Below the pieces are notes generated by a model. It saw only the letters and a list, made by a program, of their open reading frames with translations. It made no database searches and was not told where the DNA came from. From Leifsonia sp. Root4 (GTDB lineage: Bacteria > Actinomycetota > Actinomycetes > Actinomycetales > Microbacteriaceae), in assembly GCF_001425085.1 (NCBI RefSeq), contig NZ_LMDN01000004.1:1-64000 (forward strand): a stretch of 64,000 nucleotides of DNA, in the 5' to 3' direction. Below, in pieces: positions 1 to 9,305 of this stretch. Each line of letters starts with the position of its first letter. Within the stretch, counting starts at the first letter, position 1. A program made the position numbers and the translations under genes.

Positions 1-64
1 CCCGACGCAAAACCGAGCAAGTCATACACTCCCCCGACGCAAAACCGAGCAAGTCATACACTCC
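1..64. repeat. Two tandem 32-bp direct repeats at the window edge
   Basis: Bases 1-32 and 33-64 are the same 32-bp unit (begins cccgacgcaaaaccgagcaa). There is no spacer between copies, so this is a tandem repeat and not a CRISPR array. It may continue to the left of the window. No gene is recognisable next to it. Confidence 0.85.
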
Positions 65-390
65 AGGCCCGAAAGCACCAGAATCCGACTCAAACCCGCA
101 GGCGAGAAGAAGAAGAGGCAAGTGTCAATCTTAGGCGTGAAACCCCGGCACCGCAAACGCGGCAACCAGAAGATTTATGGCTAAGATCCTGTTCCCGCTT
201 GAGGCCGGCCTGCGTTTCCGCTTCCAAACCTGTGGGGCAACAAGGAAGACATTACGCGGGAATCCCCGCACCCCGCAAAACGGTGACCACGCCGGGCGTG
301 TCGCGGAGCGTGACGCGCAGCGTCACGAAAGGCGGCAGCCCCTAGCCCGGCAGACTCAGCAACCGCCACCGCTGCTGGAACAGCCCCGAC
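65..390. other. No gene recognised
   Basis: Short open frames exist on both strands here, but none has a convincing ribosome binding site or any family resemblance, and composition is uneven (purine-rich at 108-125). I see nothing I can name. Left-edge remains of a repeat array or decayed intergenic DNA are both possible. Confidence 0.5.
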
Positions 391-600
391 AAAGGACCCC
401 GGCCGCGCGAAGGCTCAGACCGGGGCCTTCAGTACAGGGGTTTCGACAGGCTCAACCAACGGGGTAGGGCTCAACCAACGAAGTAGGGCTCAACCAGCGG
501 AGCAAGCGCCACTACGACGAAGGCCCCGGCCCGAGCAGATGCTCAGACCGAGGCCTTCCTCAGTACAGCGGTTTCGACAGGCTCAACCAACGGGTACGGC
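391..600. repeat. Duplicated hairpin plus GACAGGCTCAACCAACGG repeat units
   Basis: Two related units of roughly 75 bp lie here. Each has a terminator-like hairpin (391-429, and 519-558 with outer stem gaaggcc/ggccttc) followed by cagtaca and the dispersed repeat tttcgacaggctcaaccaac (441-460 and again near 574-595). Shorter ggctcaaccaacg/agcgg fragments fill the interval 468-500. The block lies downstream of the aldo/keto reductase gene on the minus strand and could act as its transcription terminator. Confidence 0.6.
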
Positions 601-650
601 CAACCAGCGGAGGGTTCAAGCAGCGGAGTCGCGCCGGTGCGTGTGGCCCC

Positions 651-1511
<861 letters not shown>

Positions 1512-1603
1512 TCACGGATGCCGCGGCCGCGGCCCAGCATTGCGAACCGTTTCGCCACCGGCGAAGTCGATTCCGCGGCATCCGGCACCAACCGACGATG
1601 CCG

Positions 1604-2356
1604 CTAGTGGTAGCGGCGCCCCTCGTCCCGGCGGAACAGCAGGAGGGCTGTGGCGAAGCCGAGCACCGTCCAGACGAGGATCCCGACCCAGACCCACCAT
1701 TCCAGTTCCCCGCCCTGCACGGCCCAGATCACGAACTCGCGCGCCTGGCGAGACGGGGTGAACTTGGAGAGTGTGTTGAGCCAGTCGGCGAAGAGGATCG
1801 GCGGCAGGAACAAGCCGCCGGCGAAGGCGAGGGCGAACATCACGACCTGCACCACGGCGATCGCCGCTTTCGACGGCATCGAGTAGCCGATGCTGATACC
1901 GATGAGCATGAATGGCAGGGCGGAGACCGCGAGTGCCGCGAATCCGGCGAGGATACGCGCCGGTGACGCCTCGGCCGCGGTGAAGATGCCGCCGATCACG
2001 ATGACGGGAATGATCGCGGCGAGCCCGAGCATGCCGGTGGAGAACACCTGGGCCAGCACGCGGGAGAGGCCGGGAGCCGGCAGGGTGCGCAGGTACGGAT
2101 CCCACGGCTTCTCCCGGTTCTCGGCGATCGTCAGCCCGAAGCTGAACAGCGCGTTCGACATCACGGCGAACACGGCGAGCGAGATGACGGCCTGGGTGGC
2201 GAAGAGCGGATCGTTGGCGACGGTGCGCTGCGGCACGACGAAGAACAGCAGCGCCAGCGCGGGGAAGACGAGTGCGCCGATCAGTGCGATGGGGATGCGC
2301 GCGGTCTCGATCAGGTTGTACTTCGCGTGCAGCATGGCGAGTGACATGGTGCTCAT
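1604..2356 (-). CDS. ABC-2 type exporter permease
   Basis: A 250-residue integral membrane protein with about six hydrophobic segments (starting ARIPIALIGALVFPALALLFF), typical of ABC-2 exporter permeases. Its ATG overlaps the stop of the upstream ATP-binding gene by four bases, so the two are translationally coupled and almost certainly form one transporter. Substrate is unknown; drug or lipid export is the usual role of such pairs, which is inference. It is the last gene of the four-gene operon beginning near 4256. Confidence 0.88.
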   Translation of the reverse strand: MSTMSLAMLHAKYNLIETARIPIALIGALVFPALALLFFVVPQRTVANDPLFATQAVISLAVFAVMSNALFSFGLTIAENREKPWDPYLRTLPAPGLSRVLAQVFSTGMLGLAAIIPVIVIGGIFTAAEASPARILAGFAALAVSALPFMLIGISIGYSMPSKAAIAVVQVVMFALAFAGGLFLPPILFADWLNTLSKFTPSRQAREFVIWAVQGGELEWWVWVGILVWTVLGFATALLLFRRDEGRRYH

Positions 2357-3309
2357 CGGGCGACCTCCTCTGAATTCGTGGCGTGGGCGGCGGACGCCAG
2401 GCTCGAATGAGCCCTGTCCGATTCGGTGAGGGTGAGGAATGCCTCCTCCAGCGATGCTCCGCGCACGGAGAGGTCGGCGAAGCGGATGCCGGAGGTCACC
2501 AGTTCGCGGATCAGCTGATCGGAGTCGGCCGTGTAGAGCAGCAGCTCGCCGGCATCCGTCGCATCGGCACCGACCGTCTCGGCCCGCGCCACGCCGGGCA
2601 ACGCACCGACGGCGATCGGCTCCGGGGTGCGGAGCCTGATCTGGCGCACGCCGACCTTGCCGACGATGGCCTGCAGCGTGTCGTCTGCGATGACCCGACC
2701 ACCCGCCATCACCACGACCCGTTCGGCCAGCGCCTCGATCTCTTCGAGGTAGTGGCTCGTGACGACGACCGTCGCACCGGAATCGTGCTGGCGGCGCACC
2801 GCCTGCCAGAGCGTGTGTCTGGCGTCGATGTCGAGACCCGTCGTCGGCTCATCGAGCAACACAAGCTTCGGCCGCCCGACGAAGGCGAGGGCAACGCTGA
2901 GGCGACGCTTCTGCCCGCCGGAGAGTGCGCCGGCCTGGCGCTTGAGCAGCGGGGTGAGACCGAACTCCTCGGCGAGCGTCTCCGTGCGCATGGGCTGCTC
3001 GAAGTGCTTGCCGACGAAGTCGATGACCTCTCCGACGCGCAGGGTCGGCGGCAGCGCCGTCTCCTGCGGCGTGCTGCCGAGGCTCTGCCGCGAGCGCACG
3101 TCCTGCGGCGAGCGGCCGAGCAGGGTGACGGTGCCGGATGTCGGGCGGCGCAGTCCGTTCAGCAGCGAGATGAGCGTCGTCTTGCCCGCCCCGTTCGGGC
3201 CGAGCAGGCCGAGCATGCTGCCGGCTTCGATCTCGAGGGTGACGTCGTCGACGGCGAGCACGTCGCCGAAGCGGCGGCTGGCGTGTTCGAGCTGGGCGAG
3301 GGCGGTCAT
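2353..3309 (-). CDS. ABC exporter ATP-binding protein
   Basis: A 318-residue ATPase subunit of a DrrA/CcmA-like exporter. Walker A is GPNGAGKTT near residues 37-45, the signature is LSGGQKRRL, Walker B is LVLLDEPTTGLD, and a C-terminal extension of about 90 residues follows, as in this subfamily. The frame stays open far upstream, but translation is placed at the ATG at 3309 because the ABC domain begins at once there and overlaps the preceding gene by ATGA. It energises the permease at 1604-2356. Confidence 0.92.
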   Translation of the reverse strand: MTALAQLEHASRRFGDVLAVDDVTLEIEAGSMLGLLGPNGAGKTTLISLLNGLRRPTSGTVTLLGRSPQDVRSRQSLGSTPQETALPPTLRVGEVIDFVGKHFEQPMRTETLAEEFGLTPLLKRQAGALSGGQKRRLSVALAFVGRPKLVLLDEPTTGLDIDARHTLWQAVRRQHDSGATVVVTSHYLEEIEALAERVVVMAGGRVIADDTLQAIVGKVGVRQIRLRTPEPIAVGALPGVARAETVGADATDAGELLLYTADSDQLIRELVTSGIRFADLSVRGASLEEAFLTLTESDRAHSSLASAAHATNSEEVAR

Positions 3310-3617
3310 GCTGTACCTCCAAGGAGTTGCTTGAGAGCGTCGGTGTAATCCTCGAAGGCGCGGCGGCCGGCCTTGCTGAGGGAGATGTACGTGACGGGCG
3401 TCCGGCCCTGGTGCGTCTTCTCCACCTCCACATACGCGGCATCTTCGAGCTTGCGGAGGTGGGTGGAAAGGTTGCCCGGCGTCATGTCGAGCAGTTCCTG
3501 CAACCGCGGGAAGGCGATCCGGTCCCCGGGCGGAATCGTGGCGAGAGTCGCAGTGATCTTGAGGCGGGCGGCGGCGTGGATAACCGGGTCGAGTTCGCCC
3601 TGCTGCACGGGACTCAT
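3306..3617 (-). CDS. Winged-helix transcriptional regulator (HTH_34 type)
   Basis: A 103-residue single-domain winged helix protein. The helix-turn-helix is around residues 40-62 (LQELLDMTPGNLSTHLRKLE) with a wing at KTHQGRTPVTYISLSKAGR. Small MarR/ArsR-like regulators of this type commonly sit at the head of ABC exporter operons and control them. It overlaps the ATPase gene by four bases and follows the membrane protein gene by three, so it is probably an autoregulator of this operon. Confidence 0.88.
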   Translation of the reverse strand: MSPVQQGELDPVIHAAARLKITATLATIPPGDRIAFPRLQELLDMTPGNLSTHLRKLEDAAYVEVEKTHQGRTPVTYISLSKAGRRAFEDYTDALKQLLGGTA

Positions 3618-3620
3618 CGC

Positions 3621-4256
3621 TCAGCGCACCTGACGGAGTCGAACGGCGAAGACGACGGCGGCAATGAGCAACGCTCCCCCACCGAAGATCGCCATCACGA
3701 GGTTGTTCGTCGGCGCTCCGAAGAAGGGGGCGACCGCCCCGACGACGAGCATGATGATGCCGAGCACGAGCTGACTCACCTGGCGCCAGAGCGCGGCGCC
3801 GGCCAGGTAGAGCGTTCCGCACATCAGCGAGAACGCCGAGGGGAAGTAGATGCTCGCGAGCTCCTGCGAGAGGCCGTTCGCGATGAGGCCGACACCGAGG
3901 GCGGCGAAGGCGATGCCGCAGAGCGACCACGAGATTCCGTAGACGGCCCCCGCGAAATTCGACTCCCCTTTGACTCCCCGGCTGAGGCGGGCTCCGATGA
4001 TGGCGGATGCCGCGATCGCGCCGGCGATCAGGAGGGCGAACACCGGGGCGGCGACGGCCATCGGGATCGTGAACATCGGGTTCCCGTCCGGGTATGCCGA
4101 CCAGAGCAGGAGGAAGCCGACGAGCCACGCTGCGCCCCAGATGCCGAGCATCCACGGAATCGGACGCAGCATCAGCTGGTCGACCTTGCGCTGCTGCGTG
4201 GTGATCAGCGCGAGCATCTCGGCCGCGTCGTCGTGGGGTTCAACCGTGTTCGTCAT
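3621..4256 (-). CDS. Multi-pass membrane protein of unknown function
   Basis: A 211-residue protein with a hydrophilic N-terminus (MTNTVEPHDDAAEM) followed by about six transmembrane segments (LGIWGAAWLVGFLLLW, FTIPMAVAAPVFALLIAGAI, others). No family is recognised with certainty. The ATG at 4256 is preferred over the in-frame ATG 13 codons upstream because the N-terminus then matches an ordinary cytosolic tail. First gene of the regulator/ABC exporter operon, so it may be a sensor or accessory subunit. Confidence 0.78.
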   Translation of the reverse strand: MTNTVEPHDDAAEMLALITTQQRKVDQLMLRPIPWMLGIWGAAWLVGFLLLWSAYPDGNPMFTIPMAVAAPVFALLIAGAIAASAIIGARLSRGVKGESNFAGAVYGISWSLCGIAFAALGVGLIANGLSQELASIYFPSAFSLMCGTLYLAGAALWRQVSQLVLGIIMLVVGAVAPFFGAPTNNLVMAIFGGGALLIAAVVFAVRLRQVR

Positions 4257-4372
4257 AGTTACTTTGTAACGCAAAGTACTCTGCCAAGTCAACACCTTTG
4301 CAAGATCTCGTTCCGCTCAACCGACAGGCACTGTCGGGCAGCGGCGCAGGAAGACCGGCGGGGTGTCGAGTT

Positions 4373-4447
4373 ATGGCGCTTTCGCCCGGGCCCACCCGCA
4401 CGGAAACGCAAGCCAACCTCACCTCCGGGCCCGGGCGAAAGCGCCAT
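4373..4447. repeat. Perfect 21-bp inverted repeat with 33-bp loop
   Basis: The left arm 4373-4393 (atggcgctttcgcccgggccc, less its last base here) is the exact reverse complement of 4427-4447; bases 4394-4426 form the loop. It lies in the 339-bp gap between two divergent genes, so it is not a terminator for either. The compact structure resembles a REP or MITE-like palindromic element or a large operator. The rest of the gap holds one dispersed repeat and the hrpA promoter region. Confidence 0.85.
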
Positions 4448-4494
4448 TGTTTGAGCTGAGGAGCCGGTCTTCTTGCGCCGCGTGGAAACCGCGG

Positions 4495-4536
4495 GGTTTC
4501 GACAAGCTCAACCAGCGGGGGCGCTCAACCAGCGCG
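4495..4536 (+). repeat. Dispersed TTTCGACAAGCTCAACC repeat
   Basis: One copy (gtttcgacaagctcaaccag) plus a truncated second (gctcaaccagcgcgg) lies immediately upstream of hrpA. The same family occurs at 441, 574, 6598, 9127, 49484 and, reversed, at 62269-62308. Confidence 0.8.
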
Positions 4537-4595
4537 GGGAGGAGCCGACCCTCCCGCGCCGCAGACACCGGAGAGCCAAGTACGATGGAGGGCTG

Positions 4596-7500
4596 ATGAC
4601 TGACACCGCCGCCATCCCCGTGATCACCTACCCGCCCGAGCTGCCGGTGAGTGCGATGCGCGACGAGATCGCCGACGCCATTCGCGATAACCAGGTCGTG
4701 ATTGTGGCCGGCGCGACCGGCTCGGGCAAGACCACGCAGATCCCCAAGATCTGCCTCGAGCTCGGTCGCACGAGCATCGGCCACACCCAGCCGCGCAGGC
4801 TCGCCGCGCGCACCATCGCCGAGCGCATCGCCGAAGAACTCGGCGAGGAGGTCGGCGGCGTCGTCGGCTATCAGGTGCGCTTCACCGACAAGGCGACGGC
4901 GAGCACCAAGATCAAGCTGATGACCGACGGCATCCTGTTGAACGAGATGCACCGCGACCGGTTGCTGCGCCGTTACGACACGATCATCATCGACGAGGCG
5001 CACGAGCGCAGCCTCAACATCGACTTCCTGCTCGGCTACCTCAAGGAGCTGCTGCCCAAGCGCCCCGACCTCAAGGTCATCGTCACCTCGGCGACGATCG
5101 ACCCGGAGAGTTTCGCCAAGCATTTCGCCTCTGACAAGCAGGGTGCGGATGCCGCAGGCACCCCGGCGAAGATCATCGAGGTCTCCGGCCGCACCTACCC
5201 GGTCGAGATCCGCTACCGGCCGCTGGTGGCCGAGGAGTCCCTGGACGAGGACGACGAGGAGCAGACGGGCGCGGCGAACCCGGCCGACGACAAGGATTAC
5301 CTGCAGGGCATCATCGAGGCGCTCGACGAGCTGAACCGCGAGTCGAGCGGCGACGTGCTCGTCTTCCTCTCCGGCGAGAACGAGATCCGGGATGCCGAGG
5401 AGGCCGTGCGCTCGCACTACGGGGCCGCGGGCGGAGGCCGCGGGGGCGTCACCGAGGTGCTCCCCCTCTACGGCCGGCTCTCGGCCGCCGACCAGCACCG
5501 GGTGTTCCAGCCGTCGACGATCGCCGGCGTGCGCCGCCGCGTCGTGCTGGCGACGAACGTGGCCGAGACCAGCCTCACGGTTCCCGGCATCAAGTACGTG
5601 ATCGATGCAGGCACCGCCCGCATCAGCCGGTACAGCGTGCGCTCCAAGGTGCAGCGGCTGCCGATCGAGGCGATCTCACAGGCGAGCGCCAACCAGCGCT
5701 CCGGCCGCTCCGGCCGCACCAGCGACGGCATCGCCATCCGGCTGTACTCGGAGGAGGACTTCAACCGCCGCCCCGAGTTCACCGAGCCGGAGGTGCTGCG
5801 CACCAACCTCGCCGCCGTCATCCTGCAGATGATCGCATTGGACCTCGGCGACATCGCCAAGTTCCCCTTCCTCACCCCGCCGGACTCGCGCGGCGTGAAG
5901 GACGGCCTCGACCTGCTCTCGGAACTCGGCGCAATCCGTTCCGGGTCTCCTCGGTCTCGATACGGCGCTAGCGCGCCTACTCGACCGGCGGAGGGCTTGC
6001 CGCGCAGCGGCAAGCAAGGCGGCATCCAAAGTGCCGCGGCAGACTCACAAACCGGCCAGCAAAGCAACGATCGCGATGCAGCAGCGGAGACAGAGCCAGA
6101 CGCTGAAACTCCCGCTGGTCGAGTAGCGAGGAACGAGCGTATCGAGACCAAGCGCGCGGCGACATCCGCCACCCCGAAGCTCACCCGCATCGGGCAGCAG
6201 CTCGCCAAGCTGCCGATCGACCCGCGCTTCGGGCGCATGGTGATCGAGTCCAAGACGCAGGGCGTGAGCCGGGACGTGCTGGCGATCGTCGCCGGACTCA
6301 CGATTCAGGACCCGCGCGAGCGCCCGCTCGAGCGCCGCCAGCAGGCCGACGAGCAGCACGCCCGTTTCGCCGATCCGACGAGCGACTTCCTCAGCCTGCT
6401 CAACCTCTGGAACTACCTCGAGAAGCAGCAGCGCGAACTCGGTTCGAGCGCCTTCCGCCGACTCTGCAAGAACGAGTACCTCAATTACCTCCGCGTGCGC
6501 GAGTGGAATGACGTGTACCGGCAGCTGCGCCAGCTGGCGAAACCGCTCGGACTGTCGGTGCAGGATGGCGGCGGCCGCGGTGACGCGGCGTCTGACCCTT
6601 CGACAGGCTCAGGGAGCGGGGCAGGCTCAGGGAGCGGGGCAGGCTCAGGGAGCGGGGCAGGCTCAGGGAGCGGGGCGCCGAACCCCGACGGCATTCACCG
6701 GGCGCTGCTCAGCGGGCTCCTCAGCCACATCGGGCTGAAGGATCAGGCGCAGGCGGCGAAGGCGAGCGGCCCGCGTGGGTCGAAAGAGGCGGCATCCGCC
6801 CGCCGCGGCAAGGGCGAGTACATCGGCGCCAGGCAGGCCCGCTTCACGCTCTTCCCCGGCTCTGCGCTGGCGAAGAAGCAGCCGGATGCCGTGATGAGCG
6901 CCGAGCTGGTCGAGACCAGTCGGCTCTTCGCCCGCACCAACGCGGCGATCGACCCCGCCTGGGCCGAGCCGCTGGCCGGGGACCTCTGCAAGCGCAGCTA
7001 CTCCGAACCGCACTGGTCCAAAACCCAGGGCTCGGTCGTCGCCTACGAGAAGGTCACGCTCTACGGCGTGCCGATCGTGCCGAAGCGACGCGTGCAGTTC
7101 GGCAACATCGACCCGCACTACGCCCGCGAGCTCTTCATCCGCCATGCCCTCGTCCAGGGCGAGTGGGACGTGTCACGGCTGAACGCCGGGCTCACCGCCT
7201 TCGACCGCACCAACAAGCGCTTGCGCGCCGAGCTGGAACAGCTCGAGGAGCGCACCCGGCGCCGCGACATCCTGGTCGACGACGAGGCCGTGTTCGAGTT
7301 CTACCACCGCCGGATCCCGGCGGAGATCAACTCAACCCGCAGCTTCGAGACCTGGTGGCGCACCGCCAACAAGGAGACACCCGATCTGCTCACGATGACG
7401 GCAGAGGCCCTTGTTCCCGAGGACGTCGCGAGCGAGGCGGACAGCACACTCTTCCCGCCGAGCTGGCGGCAGGACGACCAGGTCTTCACGCTCCGTTACA

Positions 7501-9044
7501 AGTTCGAGCCCGGCGCGCCGGACGACGGCGTGAGCGTCGTCGTGCCGTTGACCCTGCTCGCGCGGCTGCGCCCGGAGGGCTTCGACTGGCAGGTCGACGG
7601 GCTGCGCGGCGAGCTGATCACCGCACTGCTGAAGAGCCTGCCCAAGGTGATCCGCCGCAACGTCGTGCCGGCGGCCGACTGGGCGGCGAAGATCGCCGCA
7701 GAACTGCCGGAGCGCCCGGAGGGCACCGGCAGCGCCTCGCGCAGCACGGCCCCGATGACGGTCACGCCGTTCACGGAGGCCGTTGCCGCCGTGATCAAGA
7801 AGCTCGTCTACATCCCGGTGGCCGCAGACGACTTCGACCTCGATCGGGTCCCGCCGCACCTGCGCGTGACCTTCCGCGTGGTCGATGGCCGCGGGCGCGA
7901 GATCGACAGCGACAAGGACCTGCGCGCACTGCAGGGCCGGCTCAGCGAACGCGCCCGCGATGCCGTCGCGAGCACCTTCGCCGACCCGGATGCCGGGGGC
8001 GGCCGCGGCCGCCGCGGTGGCCGTCAGGGCGACGCCGACGGCGCACCGACCGGCGACTTCAGCATGCAGCCGCGCGGCGGAACGCCTTGGCGCCCCGGAG
8101 CCCCGGGCGGGCCGAGCGCTGGCGCCAGTGCCTTTGTCGAACGCACCGGGCTCACGACGTTCCCCACCGGGCTCCCGTCGATTCCCGGCAATGGGCCGGA
8201 CCAGCAGGGAACGGAGATCCCCCGTTTCGTCGACCTCAAGCAGGGCGGCAACACGATCCGCGCCTACCCGGCGCTGGTCGACGAGGGTCAGAGCGTCGCG
8301 CTGCGGCTGCTCACGACCGCGGAGGAACAAGCCAGGGCGATGCCGGACGGCATCCGTCGCCTGCTGCTCCTGGCCATCCCCTCGCCGCTCGGCTATGTGC
8401 AACAGCATCTGACGAGCACCGAGAAGCTGACCCTGGCCGCGAGCCCGTACCGCGGCGCGCAAGCACTGTTCGAGGACTGCCTCGCGGCCTGCGTCGACGA
8501 CGTGCTGTTCCGTGTGAAGCCCGACGGACTCGTGTTCAGCAAGGCCGAGTTCGAGACGGTGCGCGACCGCGTCTCCGGCGTCGTGATGGACACCATGTTC
8601 GACACGGTCAAACTCGTGACGAGCATCCTGACCGCCGCACGCAAGGCCGACAAGGCGCTCAAGGCGGCGAGCAGCATCACGATCATGGCGGCGCTGGCCG
8701 ACGCCAGGCAGCAGCTGGACGGCCTGATCTACTCCGGCTTCGTCTCGCAGACCGGGCTGGAGCGGCTGCGGCACCTGCCGCGCTACCTCGGCGGCATCAC
8801 CGTGCGGGTCGAGAAGCTCGTGGCGAATCCCGGGCGCGACCGCGTCGGGCTCACCGAGGTGGAGTCGGCGCTGACCGCCTTCCGCAACGCCGGTGGCACG
8901 ATCCCGCTGGAGCAGCACGCCCCCGCGAATCTCGTGAAGGCCCGCTGGATGATCGAGGAGCTGCGGATCAGCCTGTTCGCCCAGGAGCTGCGCACCGCCG
9001 AGAGCGTCTCGCTGCAGCGCATCGCGAAGGTGCTCGCGGGCTGA
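4596..9044 (+). CDS. hrpA: ATP-dependent DEAH-box RNA helicase HrpA
   Basis: A 1482-residue DEAH/RHA helicase. Walker A GATGSGKTT is near residue 40, TQPRR follows, DEAH is at 133-136, motif III is TSATID, and motif VI is QRSGRSGRT. The HA2/OB region and a C-terminal DUF3418-like region follow. In E. coli HrpA acts in mRNA processing and ribosome rescue; that role is assumed. The ATG at 4596 places the helicase core at the usual distance from the N-terminus. It is longer than typical (about 1300 residues) partly because of two low-complexity segments: residues about 449-527 and a Gly/Ser/Ala tandem at about 670-694, both derived from dispersed DNA repeats and both in frame. Confidence 0.93.
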   Translation: MTDTAAIPVITYPPELPVSAMRDEIADAIRDNQVVIVAGATGSGKTTQIPKICLELGRTSIGHTQPRRLAARTIAERIAEELGEEVGGVVGYQVRFTDKATASTKIKLMTDGILLNEMHRDRLLRRYDTIIIDEAHERSLNIDFLLGYLKELLPKRPDLKVIVTSATIDPESFAKHFASDKQGADAAGTPAKIIEVSGRTYPVEIRYRPLVAEESLDEDDEEQTGAANPADDKDYLQGIIEALDELNRESSGDVLVFLSGENEIRDAEEAVRSHYGAAGGGRGGVTEVLPLYGRLSAADQHRVFQPSTIAGVRRRVVLATNVAETSLTVPGIKYVIDAGTARISRYSVRSKVQRLPIEAISQASANQRSGRSGRTSDGIAIRLYSEEDFNRRPEFTEPEVLRTNLAAVILQMIALDLGDIAKFPFLTPPDSRGVKDGLDLLSELGAIRSGSPRSRYGASAPTRPAEGLPRSGKQGGIQSAAADSQTGQQSNDRDAAAETEPDAETPAGRVARNERIETKRAATSATPKLTRIGQQLAKLPIDPRFGRMVIESKTQGVSRDVLAIVAGLTIQDPRERPLERRQQADEQHARFADPTSDFLSLLNLWNYLEKQQRELGSSAFRRLCKNEYLNYLRVREWNDVYRQLRQLAKPLGLSVQDGGGRGDAASDPSTGSGSGAGSGSGAGSGSGAGSGSGAPNPDGIHRALLSGLLSHIGLKDQAQAAKASGPRGSKEAASARRGKGEYIGARQARFTLFPGSALAKKQPDAVMSAELVETSRLFARTNAAIDPAWAEPLAGDLCKRSYSEPHWSKTQGSVVAYEKVTLYGVPIVPKRRVQFGNIDPHYARELFIRHALVQGEWDVSRLNAGLTAFDRTNKRLRAELEQLEERTRRRDILVDDEAVFEFYHRRIPAEINSTRSFETWWRTANKETPDLLTMTAEALVPEDVASEADSTLFPPSWRQDDQVFTLRYKFEPGAPDDGVSVVVPLTLLARLRPEGFDWQVDGLRGELITALLKSLPKVIRRNVVPAADWAAKIAAELPERPEGTGSASRSTAPMTVTPFTEAVAAVIKKLVYIPVAADDFDLDRVPPHLRVTFRVVDGRGREIDSDKDLRALQGRLSERARDAVASTFADPDAGGGRGRRGGRQGDADGAPTGDFSMQPRGGTPWRPGAPGGPSAGASAFVERTGLTTFPTGLPSIPGNGPDQQGTEIPRFVDLKQGGNTIRAYPALVDEGQSVALRLLTTAEEQARAMPDGIRRLLLLAIPSPLGYVQQHLTSTEKLTLAASPYRGAQALFEDCLAACVDDVLFRVKPDGLVFSKAEFETVRDRVSGVVMDTMFDTVKLVTSILTAARKADKALKAASSITIMAALADARQQLDGLIYSGFVSQTGLERLRHLPRYLGGITVRVEKLVANPGRDRVGLTEVESALTAFRNAGGTIPLEQHAPANLVKARWMIEELRISLFAQELRTAESVSLQRIAKVLAG
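5953..6149. repeat. Inverted-repeat element inserted in frame in hrpA
   Basis: The left arm 5953-5991 (ggtctcgatac ... tactcgacc) and right arm 6112-6149 are imperfect inverted copies of one 38-bp motif. The right arm, read on the minus strand, is identical over all 38 bases to 62803-62840 elsewhere in this window. The element encodes residues of about 449-527, a polar disordered-looking stretch between the helicase core and the following domain, without breaking the frame. Confidence 0.85.
6598..6675 (+). repeat. Four 18-bp tandem repeats inside hrpA
   Basis: Four exact copies of caggctcagggagcgggg (6604-6621, 6622-6639, 6640-6657, 6658-6675), preceded by ccttcga, which makes the first unit a member of the dispersed TTCGACAGGCTCA family. 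Because the unit is a multiple of three it encodes a repeating six-residue Gly/Ser/Ala linker and copy number can change without a frameshift. Confidence 0.92.
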
Positions 9045-9126
9045 GTACGCCGGGGGTGCTGCGTCGGCATGGGCTCAGGGCTTCGGGAGCGGGCCTCCTC
9101 GTTCCTCGTCGGCTCGTTCCCTCGAG

Positions 9127-9250
9127 CCAACGGGAGACTCGACCAGTGCGGTTTCGACAAGCTCAACCAACGGGAGACTCGACCAGCGGGGTTTCGACAA
9201 GCTCAACCAACGGGAGACTCGACCAGTGCGGTTTCGACAAGCTCAACCAA
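9127..9250 (+). repeat. Three 40-bp tandem copies of the dispersed repeat
   Basis: Units beginning gtttcgacaagctcaaccaa start at 9151, 9191 and 9231, joined by cgggagactcgaccag(t/c)g(c/g)g, with a partial copy from 9127. They fill the gap between the convergent hrpA and ABC importer genes. Bases 9045-9126 hold only a degenerate related stretch and no gene. Confidence 0.88.
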
Positions 9251-9251
9251 C

Positions 9252-9283
9252 AAGGAAGGCCCCGCTCTCGCGGGGCCTTCCTT
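9252..9283. terminator. Bidirectional intrinsic terminator
   Basis: A 13-bp perfect stem (aaggaaggccccg, 9252-9264, with 9271-9283) and a 6-base loop lie between convergent hrpA and the ABC ATPase gene. The right arm ends in ccttcctt and the left arm, read on the minus strand, in the same sequence, so either direction can be served. Confidence 0.85.
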
Positions 9284-9305
9284 CGTACCGAGTGACGCTT
9301 TCGCG

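Noticed and set aside
177-467. 96-residue frame at the left edge
   Set aside because: No ribosome binding site, no family match, and its end is made of dispersed repeat DNA.
2353-4155. 600-residue reading frame on the minus strand
   Set aside because: Only the part from 3309 onward is an ABC ATPase. The upstream half is Arg-rich, lacks any family pattern and overlaps two well supported genes in another frame.
9127-9250. CRISPR array
   Set aside because: Units follow each other at a fixed 40-base period with no unique spacers and no cas genes nearby. The same holds for 1-64 and 49484-49590.
7163-9295. 710-residue plus-strand frame inside hrpA
   Set aside because: Arg/Ala/Pro-rich shadow frame of the C-terminal half of hrpA, ending in repeat DNA; hrpA itself is intact over this region.
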